Shown: in pieces, positions 1-7,316 of the stretch
Position numbering within the stretch: position 1 is the stretch's first letter
Layout of the letters: the number at the start of each line of letters is the position of its first letter
Origin: an uncultured Saprospiraceae bacterium
Lineage (GTDB): Bacteria; Bacteroidota; Bacteroidia; Chitinophagales; Saprospiraceae
DNA length: 9,213 nt
Direction: 5' to 3'
NCBI GenBank assembly: GCA_938039305.1
Contig: CALHUZ010000041.1
Coordinates: forward strand, 1 to 9,213
Translations under genes and position numbers: made by a program
Notes under the pieces: generated by a model
What the model saw: only the letters and a program-made list of their open reading frames with translations
The model's database searches: none
Told to the model about the DNA's origin: nothing

Positions 1-996
1 TAACAAAATTACATTGATCGCCATGAAGATGGCATACTTATTATTTAATTGCTCTAACAAAAATGAACTGATCATTTCTGGTATTCCTTCGAAAGAAAAC
101 AGCCAGGACATCGCCATTGATGTGCAAATCAACCACATCACGACTGCAGTAGTTTTAGCGCTCGATAAAAGTACCTTAGGAAAGTCTCTAATCTTCATAT
201 CCCTGTATACTAAGGCTAGAATCGCCGCATATAATACTGCAATGACTGAAGCTTCAGTAGCCGTAAAAATTCCTGCAACAATACCACCAACCACCACAAT
301 CAAAAGCATTAAGCTGAAGAAGGCCTTTCTAAAAAAAGTCCATACCTCATATGATGTTGCTCTCTTCCCTTTCGAGAATCCTCTTGAAACTGAAACATAG
401 GCGATATACCCCATCAATGCCAAACCTAGAAAAATACCTGGGAGATATCCAGCAACAAATAAAGCTGCAACAGAAGCAGAACCTCCACTTGCTAATGCAT
501 AAACGATAAGAATGTTACTGGGCGGAATTAATAATCCAGTCGTTGATGAAGTAAGGTTCACCGACGCACTAAATGTTCTGGGATATCCCTCTACTTCCAT
601 TCTATCTGTCATGATAGAACCAATAGCTGAAGCAGCGGCTAATGCGGATCCTGATATGGCACCAAAAAGCATCGATGCCAATACGTTTACATAAGCTAAT
701 CCGCCTGGCAAACTGGCAACCATTGATTTCGCAAAATTGATCAGACGGTTTGCGATTCCACCTTGTTTCATGATTTCGCCCGCGAGTATGAAGAAAGGTA
801 TTGCCAAAAGTGCAAAACTATCTATGCCAATTATCATGCGTTGCGCAACTGTCGTGATTGCTGGTAACTTGTCAATATTTAACAAAAGGCTCAACGTAGT
901 GGATATTCCAATGCTATATGCTACTGGTACCTTGATGAGCAAAAGCCCAAAGAAACTTACAAACAAGACTAATATACTTATCAATTCAATACTCAT
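1..996 (-). CDS. dctM: TRAP transporter large permease (DctM family), 3' end cut by window edge
   Basis: This is the membrane subunit that carries out sodium-coupled uptake in a TRAP transporter. The frame is open from the ATG at 996 to the window edge and gives 332 residues; the family is usually about 425-430, so roughly the last 95 are missing. The sequence is very hydrophobic throughout. Family motifs are clear: FGAISGSA at residues 111-118, SSTTGLLIPPSN at 150-161 (the serine/proline loop near the ion site in characterised SiaM-type permeases), and GIFTATEAS at 242-250. The start codon overlaps the dctQ stop in an ATGA arrangement (996-993), which suggests translational coupling and decides the start. 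The substrate cannot be read from the permease; the nearby kdu genes suggest a uronate or related acid sugar. Assignment to the family is secure. Confidence 0.95.
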   Translation of the reverse strand, partial: MSIELISILVLFVSFFGLLLIKVPVAYSIGISTTLSLLLNIDKLPAITTVAQRMIIGIDSFALLAIPFFILAGEIMKQGGIANRLINFAKSMVASLPGGLAYVNVLASMLFGAISGSALAAASAIGSIMTDRMEVEGYPRTFSASVNLTSSTTGLLIPPSNILIVYALASGGSASVAALFVAGYLPGIFLGLALMGYIAYVSVSRGFSKGKRATSYEVWTFFRKAFFSLMLLIVVVGGIVAGIFTATEASVIAVLYAAILALVYRDMKIRDFPKVLLSSAKTTAVVMWLICTSMAMSWLFSFEGIPEMISSFLLEQLNNKYAIFMAINVILL

Positions 997-1490
997 ACTT
1001 TATCTTTATGAGCGCCACTAGAAAGATTAACTATATGATAGATGGAAAAGCTCATGATAAGTAATCCGCAAAATGGGAACACAGCATAAACATAACCTAA
1101 TGGGATGCGTAATGTACCTGAAAGTTGTTCTAGGTGTAACGTTGTATATACCAAGTTGAAGCCACCAATGACCATCACAATTAGTGCAAAAAGAAATACT
1201 AATACTTCAATTAGAACCGACACTTTTATCTTATTGCCGATTGACATTTTTTGATATAGAAAGTCCATTGACAAATGCTCTCTATGTGCACTAAGATAAG
1301 TGGCACCTATTATAGTCATCCAGATCAATGAAAAGCGAGCAAACTCCTCTGTCCAAGAAAATGATGTGCCAAGAATGTATCTTGAAAATACCTGAAATAA
1401 TACATCCGTAACTAAAAGTGCAAAAATCACAATTAGAAGTAATTCCAATAATCGACTCGCTCTCTTAAAATATTGTTCAATTATTTGCAT
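993..1490 (-). CDS. dctQ: TRAP transporter small permease (DctQ family)
   Basis: This is the small membrane subunit that pairs with DctM in an inner-membrane TRAP transporter. It has 165 residues, normal for the family, with four hydrophobic segments at about residues 15-35, 48-66, 88-112 and 130-153. The family signature EEFARFSLIWMTIIGA follows the first segment, and a conserved-type LRIPLGYVYAVFPF stretch opens the last. The start ATG (1490) lies 2 bp after the dctP stop, and its stop overlaps the dctM start by 4 bp, so the three genes are tightly packed in one transcript. No strong Shine-Dalgarno is visible. The small subunit gives no clue to the substrate. Confidence 0.94.
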   Translation of the reverse strand: MQIIEQYFKRASRLLELLLIVIFALLVTDVLFQVFSRYILGTSFSWTEEFARFSLIWMTIIGATYLSAHREHLSMDFLYQKMSIGNKIKVSVLIEVLVFLFALIVMVIGGFNLVYTTLHLEQLSGTLRIPLGYVYAVFPFCGLLIMSFSIYHIVNLSSGAHKDKV

Positions 1491-1492
1491 CT

Positions 1493-2467
1493 CTATTGCT
1501 TTTTAATTTGTTCAACTATCGAAGCCATTTCTGGATATTGAATTATAAAATTCTTAACTACTGATTTGGACTTTTCTGCAAACAAGGATTTTTCTGGAAT
1601 GATAACCTCTACCCCTGCTTCCCTTGCTGTTTTCATTGATTTCTCTACGGATTCTTTCCAAAATTCCTTTTGAGCGTGTGCAGATTCATCTGCCGCTTCT
1701 TGAATCCAGGATTTTTCTTCTGCTGACAATTGCTCCCAATACTTGGTACCAATTAAAAGGACATCTGGTATAGATGAATGTTGATCCAAAGTGTAGTATT
1801 TGCTTACTTCAAAGTGGTTAGAAGATACAAATGAAGGAGGGTTGTTTTCTGCTCCGTCCACTACTCCTTGTTGAATGGCTGTGTACAATTCGCTATAAGA
1901 CAAGGGTGTTGCCGATCCTCCAAGAGAGTTGACCATATTAATAGCCATTTGATTATTCATAACTCTAATTTTAAGGCCATTCAAATCATCAGGAGTTCTT
2001 ATAGCCTTTTTACTTGTGTAAAAACTTCTACTTCCAGCATCATAATAACACAACCCTCTCAGCCAAAATTTACTTCCTTTTTCAAGTATTGATTTACCTA
2101 TTGGCCCTTCTAAAACATCAAATTGATGTTGTTTGTCTCTAAACAAATATGGGATTCCAAAAATGTGATATTCAGGTACAAAGTTTGACAATGTTGCCGC
2201 ACTCACTTTTGTTGCCGCTAGACTTCCTATTTGAAGTAATTCCAACACTTCTCGTTCTGAGCCTAATTGTGCATCAGGAAATATTTTAACCTTAAGAGAC
2301 CCATTGGATTTGGTCGCAAGGGCATCTTGAAAAGTGACAATCCCCTTATGTACAGGGTGGCTTTGTGGAAGTGTATGTGCTAAATATAGGACCTTCTCTT
2401 TATCTATATTTTTACAAGATGATATCGCTGCGAAAAGAATAGCTATCAGCGCTATTTTAAATTTCAT
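1493..2467 (-). CDS. dctP: TRAP transporter solute-binding protein (DctP family), probable lipoprotein
   Basis: This protein captures an acidic substrate outside the inner membrane and delivers it to DctQM. I chose the ATG at 2467 (324 residues). From there the protein starts MKFKIALIAILFAAISSC, a short charged end, a hydrophobic stretch and a lipobox-like ISSC with Cys18. The frame extends to an ATG at 2530, but that adds 21 polar residues before the signal peptide and has no ribosome site. Family hallmarks are LGSEREVLELLQIG (68-81), LNGLKIRV (162-169) with Arg168, the arginine that binds the substrate carboxylate in characterised DctP/SiaP proteins, AGSRSFY (144-150) with a second arginine, and GVVDGAENN (201-209). 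Context suggests a uronate, for example galacturonate or a 4-deoxy-5-keto product. That is inference; relatives also bind sialic acid and dicarboxylates. Confidence 0.93.
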   Translation of the reverse strand: MKFKIALIAILFAAISSCKNIDKEKVLYLAHTLPQSHPVHKGIVTFQDALATKSNGSLKVKIFPDAQLGSEREVLELLQIGSLAATKVSAATLSNFVPEYHIFGIPYLFRDKQHQFDVLEGPIGKSILEKGSKFWLRGLCYYDAGSRSFYTSKKAIRTPDDLNGLKIRVMNNQMAINMVNSLGGSATPLSYSELYTAIQQGVVDGAENNPPSFVSSNHFEVSKYYTLDQHSSIPDVLLIGTKYWEQLSAEEKSWIQEAADESAHAQKEFWKESVEKSMKTAREAGVEVIIPEKSLFAEKSKSVVKNFIIQYPEMASIVEQIKKQ

Positions 2468-2565
2468 TCTATTAAATTTCTTTTTGTTGAAATCATTAAA
2501 CAGACTGTAGTAACATATGTCTTGTATCATGCTAGCAGATTAAGGTCTGTCATTTGAGGATATTT

Positions 2566-3555
2566 TCATTTTTGTCCATTTAAGCCATTCGTAAAATTTT
2601 CCATTATTGTAGTTACGATAACTCCGTCGTTCACTCCGCAAGGGTTTGTTCTTTTGTCTAAAAAATAATTAATCGCTTCCTGAATGAGCGGTTGTTGTAC
2701 ATATTCAGGGTTTTTAAAATGATAAGTACTAGTATTATTATTAACCTTTGTTTTTAATACGTCACCATAAAATGAAAAGCTTATGGTACCTTTACTTCCA
2801 TATATGATACAATTATCTTCTTCTAATTCGTCTGGAGCATCAAAGTGCCAAATCCCTCTAAACTGAATGCCATTCTTAAAACCAATAATACCATTTACGA
2901 TATCGTTAGCCTTATGTTTTTTTCCCTGATTTGAAGCAAAACCACTTATCTCTTTGTAATCACCAAAGAGGTATAATAATAGGTCGATTTGATGTGGTGC
3001 AAGATCATGAAAAAGCCCCCCACCAGATATTGATGCATTAAGTCTCCAATTGTAATCCTTATTTGCTTTGTGAGATTTTAAAAACTTAATATCCACAAAG
3101 CTAATGTCACCAATAGCTCTTGAGTTAACCAACTCTTTCACTTTTAAATACAATGGCAGATGCCTTCGATAATGGGCTACAACCAACTTATTCTTACCGT
3201 TGCTCACTGCTTGGGTTAAAATCAATGCTTCCTTTTTACCTAATACCATTGGTTTTTCCAAATACACATGCTTTCCTGCTCTCAATGCTCTCAAGGCAAG
3301 TTCCAGATGCGATGATGGAGGTGTTGCGATGTATACAGCATTTATATCATCATTCTTCAATAATTCTGAAGCATCATCATACCATAACGGTACTTCATGC
3401 CTGTGAGCAAATTCTTTGGCTTTAGTACTATTTCTCCGCATAACAGCCAATAGGCTTGAGTGCTTAGATTTTTGAAAAGCCGGTCCACTTTTGTTTTCAG
3501 CTACATCTCCACAACCTATTATACCCCAGAAAATATGATCCTTGTCTTTTTCCAT
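2566..3555 (-). CDS. Gfo/Idh/MocA-family NAD(P)-dependent oxidoreductase, substrate unknown
   Basis: This is a probable cytoplasmic sugar or sugar-acid dehydrogenase/reductase of 329 residues, normal for the family. The N-terminal Rossmann domain has GIIGCGDVAE at 11-20 and the family EKP motif at 100-102 (Lys101 is the usual catalytic lysine). The C-terminal domain has GGGLFHDLAPHQIDLLLYLFG at about 178-198, where Asp184 and His188 sit in the usual catalytic D-x-x-x-H arrangement. It is the first gene of the minus-strand transport group: 98 bp separate its stop from the preferred dctP start, or 35 bp from the longer dctP start. Co-transcription with dctPQM is likely but unproven. The context points to a step in processing the imported compound. 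Members act on glucose, anhydrofructose, inositol and uronate derivatives, so I do not name a substrate. Confidence 0.9.
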   Translation of the reverse strand: MEKDKDHIFWGIIGCGDVAENKSGPAFQKSKHSSLLAVMRRNSTKAKEFAHRHEVPLWYDDASELLKNDDINAVYIATPPSSHLELALRALRAGKHVYLEKPMVLGKKEALILTQAVSNGKNKLVVAHYRRHLPLYLKVKELVNSRAIGDISFVDIKFLKSHKANKDYNWRLNASISGGGLFHDLAPHQIDLLLYLFGDYKEISGFASNQGKKHKANDIVNGIIGFKNGIQFRGIWHFDAPDELEEDNCIIYGSKGTISFSFYGDVLKTKVNNNTSTYHFKNPEYVQQPLIQEAINYFLDKRTNPCGVNDGVIVTTIMENFTNGLNGQK

Positions 3556-3573
3556 TTAACCAAGTACATTTCG

Positions 3574-3610
3574 TTGATAGACTAAGTCGTGATAGTCATC
3601 TGTCTATCAA
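3574..3610. repeat. Inverted repeat TTGATAGAC / GTCTATCAA just upstream of the oxidoreductase start
   Basis: Two perfect 9-bp arms (3574-3582 and 3602-3610) are separated by 19 bp. The inner arm lies 18 bp before the start codon at 3555 on the minus strand. As DNA this could be a binding site for a dimeric regulator. As RNA it would form a hairpin in the leader near the ribosome site. No run of T follows it in either direction, so a simple terminator is unlikely. Confidence 0.55.
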
Positions 3611-3654
3611 ATGAGTTTTTAGTTAATGTGAATGTGCAAAATTTCTGGATATAG

Positions 3655-3792
3655 ACTATCCTGTACTATATGGGATGAGCAGAGCCGATTAAAGTGAATT
3701 GTTCCTGTGATTTTTTTATGATTACTTGGGCTTATCAATAGTGTTGCAAGGCCCAAGTTGATACAAGTCTATGCCTGAAAGTACAGGACAGT
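3655..3792. repeat. Long-range inverted repeat enclosing a second hairpin
   Basis: The outer arms are ACTATCCTGTACT (3655-3667) and AGTACAGGACAGT (3780-3792). They pair over 13 positions with one mismatch and include a perfect 9-bp core. Inside lies a perfect 8-bp repeat, ACTTGGGC (3724-3731) and GCCCAAGT (3751-3758), with a 19-nt loop. An extra 7-bp pairing, ATAGACT (3651-3657) with AGTCTAT (3766-3772), competes with the outer arms. The layout would suit a structured transcript or spaced protein sites. No known riboswitch class was recognised. Confidence 0.45.
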
Positions 3793-3939
3793 AATACAAT
3801 ATGGATTATGTAGCATTGCGGCCAAATGTTAACAAAATATTTCTCATGTATAGAGTTCTCGACTTATCGTGAACGGCATAAGAAAAAGGATAATTAAATA
3901 CTAATTCATCAGCAGTAAAGAAAAGTTAAGAAGTCATCT

Positions 3940-5235
3940 ATGAAAGTTGAAAAAGCAAAAGGAAAGTTAGGGATATTGATCCCTGGAATGGGTGCAGTAG
4001 GGACTACTTTAATTGCAGGTATCTGCGCAATTAATAGAGAGATGGCTTTACCGATAGGTTCTTTAACGCAAATGGGAAGAATTAGACTAGGCAAACGTAC
4101 AGAGGATAACAAACCGCTCATTAAGGATCTTGTAGACCTCCACCCTGTTAAGGATATCGTTTTTGGAGGTTGGGACGTATTTGAAGACAATGTATTTGAA
4201 TCCGCTTTTCATGCAGATGTGTTAGATAAAAAGTTACTTGAAGATTTACGCCCTGAATTAGAAGCGATTCGACCGATGAAGGCCGTTTTCGATAAGAGCT
4301 ATGCCAAAAGGTTAAACGGCACTCATGTAAAGGAAAGAAATACTAAAATGGAGCTTGCTGAGGCCCTCATGCAAGACATCGAGACTTTTAAGGAGCAAAA
4401 CAATTGTGATAGATTAGTCATGATCTGGTGTGGGTCTACGGAAATATACATAGAAGAAGGTCCTGTACATGAGACTATAGAAAGTCTTGAGGATGGACTT
4501 AGGAATAATCATAAGGACATCCCTCCAAGTATGATCTACACTTATGCAGCTGTAAAATTGGGCATCCCGTATGCAAATGGCGCACCTAATCTTTCTTGTG
4601 ATATCCCAGCTATTATAGAGCTTGCAAAACAAACTGGATCCCCTATAGCAGGTAAGGACTTTAAAACAGGTCAGACACTGATGAAGACTATATTAGCCCC
4701 TGGCTTAAAGTGTCGCGCACTCGGAATTAGTGGATGGTTTTCTACGAATATCTTGGGAAATAGAGATGGAGAAGTCTTGGACGACCCGGATAACTTCAAA
4801 ACAAAAGAGGTTTCAAAACTAGGCGTTCTTGAAGAGATTTTAGAACCATCCTTAAATCAGGAATTATACAAAGATCTCTATCACAAAGTAAGAATAAATT
4901 ACTACCCACCAAGAGGTGATAACAAAGAAGGATGGGATAACATAGACATCTTTGGATGGCTAAATTATCCTATGCAAATCAAAATTGATTTTTTATGTAA
5001 AGACTCCATCTTAGCAGCACCTTTAGCACTTGATTTAGTATTATTCTTAGATCTTGCCAAACGTGCGGGTATGAGCGGGATACAAGAGTGGTTGTCATTT
5101 TATCTCAAGTCTCCTCAAGCTCCTCAAGGAGTGACCCCGATCAATGATATTTTTAAGCAACAAATAAAATTAGAAAATACATTGAGATACATTGCTGGAG
5201 AGGACTTGATTACCCATTTAGGTCAAGATTATTAG
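3940..5235 (+). CDS. ino1: Inositol-3-phosphate synthase, Bacteroidota type
   Basis: This enzyme converts glucose 6-phosphate to 1D-myo-inositol 3-phosphate using bound NAD, in the cytoplasm. It has 431 residues. The Rossmann NAD loop is GMGAVGTT at 16-23. The catalytic region is well kept: NGAPNLSCDIPAIIELA (213-229), GKDFKTGQT (238-246, matching the family's lysine-bearing GDDFKSGQT-like motif), NILGNRDGEVL (270-280) and CKDSILAAPLALDLV (353-367). In Bacteroidota such synthases supply inositol for phosphoinositol lipids, usually beside phosphatidyltransferase and phosphatase genes; none is seen here. The gene stands alone on the plus strand, 384 bp from its left neighbour and convergent with the DUF4861 gene, 65 bp apart. 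The start is supported by an AAGAAG-like purine stretch a few bases upstream. Its product does not feed the uronate pathway next to it. Confidence 0.94.
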   Translation: MKVEKAKGKLGILIPGMGAVGTTLIAGICAINREMALPIGSLTQMGRIRLGKRTEDNKPLIKDLVDLHPVKDIVFGGWDVFEDNVFESAFHADVLDKKLLEDLRPELEAIRPMKAVFDKSYAKRLNGTHVKERNTKMELAEALMQDIETFKEQNNCDRLVMIWCGSTEIYIEEGPVHETIESLEDGLRNNHKDIPPSMIYTYAAVKLGIPYANGAPNLSCDIPAIIELAKQTGSPIAGKDFKTGQTLMKTILAPGLKCRALGISGWFSTNILGNRDGEVLDDPDNFKTKEVSKLGVLEEILEPSLNQELYKDLYHKVRINYYPPRGDNKEGWDNIDIFGWLNYPMQIKIDFLCKDSILAAPLALDLVLFLDLAKRAGMSGIQEWLSFYLKSPQAPQGVTPINDIFKQQIKLENTLRYIAGEDLITHLGQDY

Positions 5236-5300
5236 AACCTAAACCTATCCATAAAACTCAATCCTTTATCAGAGAATCAAGAGCTTAATACTTTATTCTA

Positions 5301-6476
5301 TCAATTAGAATCAATAGTTATTTTTAAAGGACGCCTCATTTTTAATGAAAAGTCGTTTAGATAATTTGACCATTCTGCCTCATTTTCGTATTGACCACTT
5401 TCTCTCCATCCAAAACCAGCATAGTAAACCGCTTTGTTGTTTTCAACTTTCATATGGGCATAGGCATGGCTTAAATCCCTTGCATCAGTAACATATTCTT
5501 CATGTCCTATAAAATGTTCAGGTGACATGATTATGGCACTACCTAATTCTGAATCACTATGCGGTTGCCAATAACTTACCCAACCATTTGTGCTATTAGA
5601 TGTTACCTCACCATCCTTTTCATGCAATGTCAATCCAATGGAGATCGTATCACTCCCTTTGATTGTAGTTTCAAATTTTGAAAGATTGCTCCCATAGTCG
5701 AGACTGATGGTTTTGGACTCTTGGATCGACTGCCCATCAACATCCCATGCTTCATATTCTAATTGAAAACTTGTTCTGATAGGGCCTGTCGTAATAGTTC
5801 TCCACTTAGTGAAGTTCTTCGAAAAGTAATACTCCTCCTTCTTTTTAACAGCTACTCCTCCTACTCCTCTGCTTACTCCTACATGAAAATTATCTAATCC
5901 TTCTCCAGTGTCTTCATGATATGTTCCAGTACCTTCGACTGTCTTTTTATACCATTTATTTATTATTGGATGATCCACCTTCTTTAACCAAAGATCAACT
6001 CCACTAGTTAAAGTGCCTCCTGGAATTTTGTCCTCTTTCATTTTTTGAGCTGTTGGCCCAAACATTCTAAATGCAACCCTGTTATTTTCCCAGGCGTAAT
6101 CATCAGTTCGTTCAGGAACAAATCTTGAGTAGCAGTGCTCGTCGTCAACTACTTTTTTTTCCGCTCTTACTATTACTTCAAATATTTCTTTAGACTGAGG
6201 CCCAATTACAGGCTGAAATAGTAATTCATCAAATATCTTATCTCCATCATTATCTACTCCTTGAGTGATCTGTAGCTCACCAGTTTTATGATTTCTAAGA
6301 CCTATTTTAGACAAGTCTTTTGCTTTTAACATGTCTTTTGTCAATGCTACAGTTTCAAATGAACGTTCTACTTCGAGCGTATTTTCTATGATAACCTTGG
6401 TTGATGATTTAACCTGATTACAATCTGTATGGATTGCCAAGATCACTATGACAAAGATCACTTTCATTATTGCCAT
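5301..6476 (-). CDS. DUF4861-family protein, probably exported
   Basis: The product resembles the DUF4861 family of Bacteroidota, often found among pectin and other uronate genes; its reaction is not known to me. From the ATG at 6476 it has 391 residues. The N-terminus, MAIMKVIFVIVILAIHTDC, looks like a signal peptide, although the residues before Cys19 (HTD) do not form a good lipobox. Notable stretches are an aspartate-rich loop at 75-84 (D75, D77, D79, D83) that could bind calcium, a conserved-looking RFVPERTDDYAWENNRVAFR at 118-137, GTGTYHEDTGEGLDNFHVG at 182-200, and YAGFGWRESGQ at 352-362. I chose 6476 because GAGG sits 9 nt upstream and the gene then begins 4 bp after the kduD stop. 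An ATG at 6467 is also possible. The frame extends to 6548, but that would overlap kduD by 68 bp and bury the signal peptide. Confidence 0.82.
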   Translation of the reverse strand: MAIMKVIFVIVILAIHTDCNQVKSSTKVIIENTLEVERSFETVALTKDMLKAKDLSKIGLRNHKTGELQITQGVDNDGDKIFDELLFQPVIGPQSKEIFEVIVRAEKKVVDDEHCYSRFVPERTDDYAWENNRVAFRMFGPTAQKMKEDKIPGGTLTSGVDLWLKKVDHPIINKWYKKTVEGTGTYHEDTGEGLDNFHVGVSRGVGGVAVKKKEEYYFSKNFTKWRTITTGPIRTSFQLEYEAWDVDGQSIQESKTISLDYGSNLSKFETTIKGSDTISIGLTLHEKDGEVTSNSTNGWVSYWQPHSDSELGSAIIMSPEHFIGHEEYVTDARDLSHAYAHMKVENNKAVYYAGFGWRESGQYENEAEWSNYLNDFSLKMRRPLKITIDSN

Positions 6477-6480
6477 TGTA

Positions 6481-7275
6481 CTATGCCTCGTTTGAAGGTT
6501 TACCAATTGTAGCCAATATTCCACCATCCACATATACAATTTGCCCATTTACAAAGTCACTTGCTTTTGAGCTTAGAAATATTGCAGCTCCTGCTAAATC
6601 ATCTGGATCGCCCCACTTCGCTGCTGGCGTCCTGTTGATGATAAAGTCATTAAATGGATGACCATCTACTCGGATGGGCTCCGTTTGAGATGTAGCAAAA
6701 TAGCCTGGGCCGATGCCGTTGACTTGAATGTCATGCTTCGCCCATTCTGTAGCCATATTTTGAGTCAGCATCTTTAGCCCACCTTTTGCCGCAGCGTACG
6801 CCCCGACAGAATTTCTTCCTAATTCACTCATCATTGAACAGATATTTATCACCTTTCCCTTCCTTCTCGGGATCATGTTTTTAACCACATGTTTAGACAC
6901 AATAAATGGACTTACCAAATCAATATCAATTACTTCCTTGAAATCTGAGACTTCCATTTCTAAAAGTGGAGTTCTTTTTATTATTCCAGCATTGTTAATT
7001 AGTATATCTATGGCACCAACGCCCTCTTCAATTTGATCGATAGCTCTGCTGACTTCGGATTCTTTTGATACGTCGAACTTATAGCCATAAGCCTTGATAC
7101 CATCGGCCTTATAACGCTCCAATGCACGATCAATTTTTTCCTGAGAGGAATTACCGTTTACAATTATGGTGGCTCCGGCCTGACCCAATCCTCTAGCCAT
7201 AGCCATTCCCAAACCGTGTGTACTACCAGTAACTAAGGCTACCTTGCCTTGGAGATCAAATAGGTGAGTTGACAT
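6481..7275 (-). CDS. kduD: 2-deoxy-D-gluconate 3-dehydrogenase / 5-keto-gluconate-type SDR (KduD)
   Basis: This short-chain dehydrogenase most likely reduces 2,5-diketo-3-deoxygluconate, the KduI product, to 2-keto-3-deoxygluconate with NAD(P)H. It has 264 residues, about ten more than the 253-residue E. coli KduD, with the extra length largely at the C-terminus (ILATIGKPSNEA). The classical SDR motifs are intact: TGSTHGLG at 16-23 for cofactor, NNAG at 94-97, Ser147, and Tyr160-x-x-x-Lys164. Close relatives are often annotated gluconate 5-dehydrogenase; the neighbour kduI favours KduD. It follows kduI by 41 bp and precedes the DUF4861 gene by 4 bp, so the three form an operon. The leader before its ATG is AT-rich with no clear Shine-Dalgarno. 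Confidence 0.9.
   Translation of the reverse strand: MSTHLFDLQGKVALVTGSTHGLGMAMARGLGQAGATIIVNGNSSQEKIDRALERYKADGIKAYGYKFDVSKESEVSRAIDQIEEGVGAIDILINNAGIIKRTPLLEMEVSDFKEVIDIDLVSPFIVSKHVVKNMIPRRKGKVINICSMMSELGRNSVGAYAAAKGGLKMLTQNMATEWAKHDIQVNGIGPGYFATSQTEPIRVDGHPFNDFIINRTPAAKWGDPDDLAGAAIFLSSKASDFVNGQIVYVDGGILATIGKPSNEA
6486..6489 (-). promoter_or_regulatory. Shine-Dalgarno GAGG for the DUF4861 gene
   Basis: GAGG on the minus strand lies inside the last codons of kduD, 9 nt before the ATG at 6476 and 18 nt before the ATG at 6467. It supports the start at 6476. Clear ribosome sites are otherwise scarce in this window. Confidence 0.45.
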
Positions 7276-7316
7276 TTAATTCAATTATTTAAGTTGTACA
7301 AATAGAATGGCACTGA

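Larger units (their letters stand above)
3556..3939. other. 384-bp divergent intergenic spacer rich in inverted repeats
   Basis: This spacer separates the minus-strand oxidoreductase-TRAP group from the plus-strand inositol-phosphate synthase, so it should hold both promoters. I found no credible reading frame in it and no exact match to the Bacteroidota promoter TTG-N17-23-TAnnTTTG for either direction. It holds four copies of ATAGAC or its complement (3577-3582, 3602-3607, 3651-3656, 3767-3772) and three inverted repeats listed separately. It may contain regulator sites, an untranslated leader with structure, or a small RNA. The sequence does not decide between these. Confidence 0.6.

Noticed and set aside
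14..1021. Plus-strand reading frames at 14-400, 512-694 and 737-1021
   Set aside because: They lie antisense to dctM, whose long minus-strand frame shows full family motifs. The plus-strand products show no recognisable domain.
2468..2530. Longer dctP start at 2530
   Set aside because: It would place 21 polar residues before a clear signal peptide and has no ribosome site.
3724..3758. ACTTGGGC/GCCCAAGT stem as a transcription terminator
   Set aside because: No gene ends next to it and no T run follows the stem on either strand.
3909..4632. Minus-strand frames at 3909-4190 and 4414-4632
   Set aside because: They are antisense to the well-supported inositol-3-phosphate synthase gene.
4801..5235. 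Alginate-route interpretation of the locus
   Set aside because: Alginate monomers are usually handled by a DEH reductase rather than KduI plus KduD, and no such gene is seen; pectin-type substrates fit better, although glycosaminoglycans are not excluded.
5236..5300. Terminator between the convergent ino1 and DUF4861 genes
   Set aside because: I looked for a stem followed by a T run in either direction and found none convincing, so none is annotated.
6477..6548. Longer DUF4861 start at 6548
   Set aside because: It overlaps the end of kduD by 68 bp and buries the signal peptide; the ATG at 6476 has GAGG at a suitable distance.
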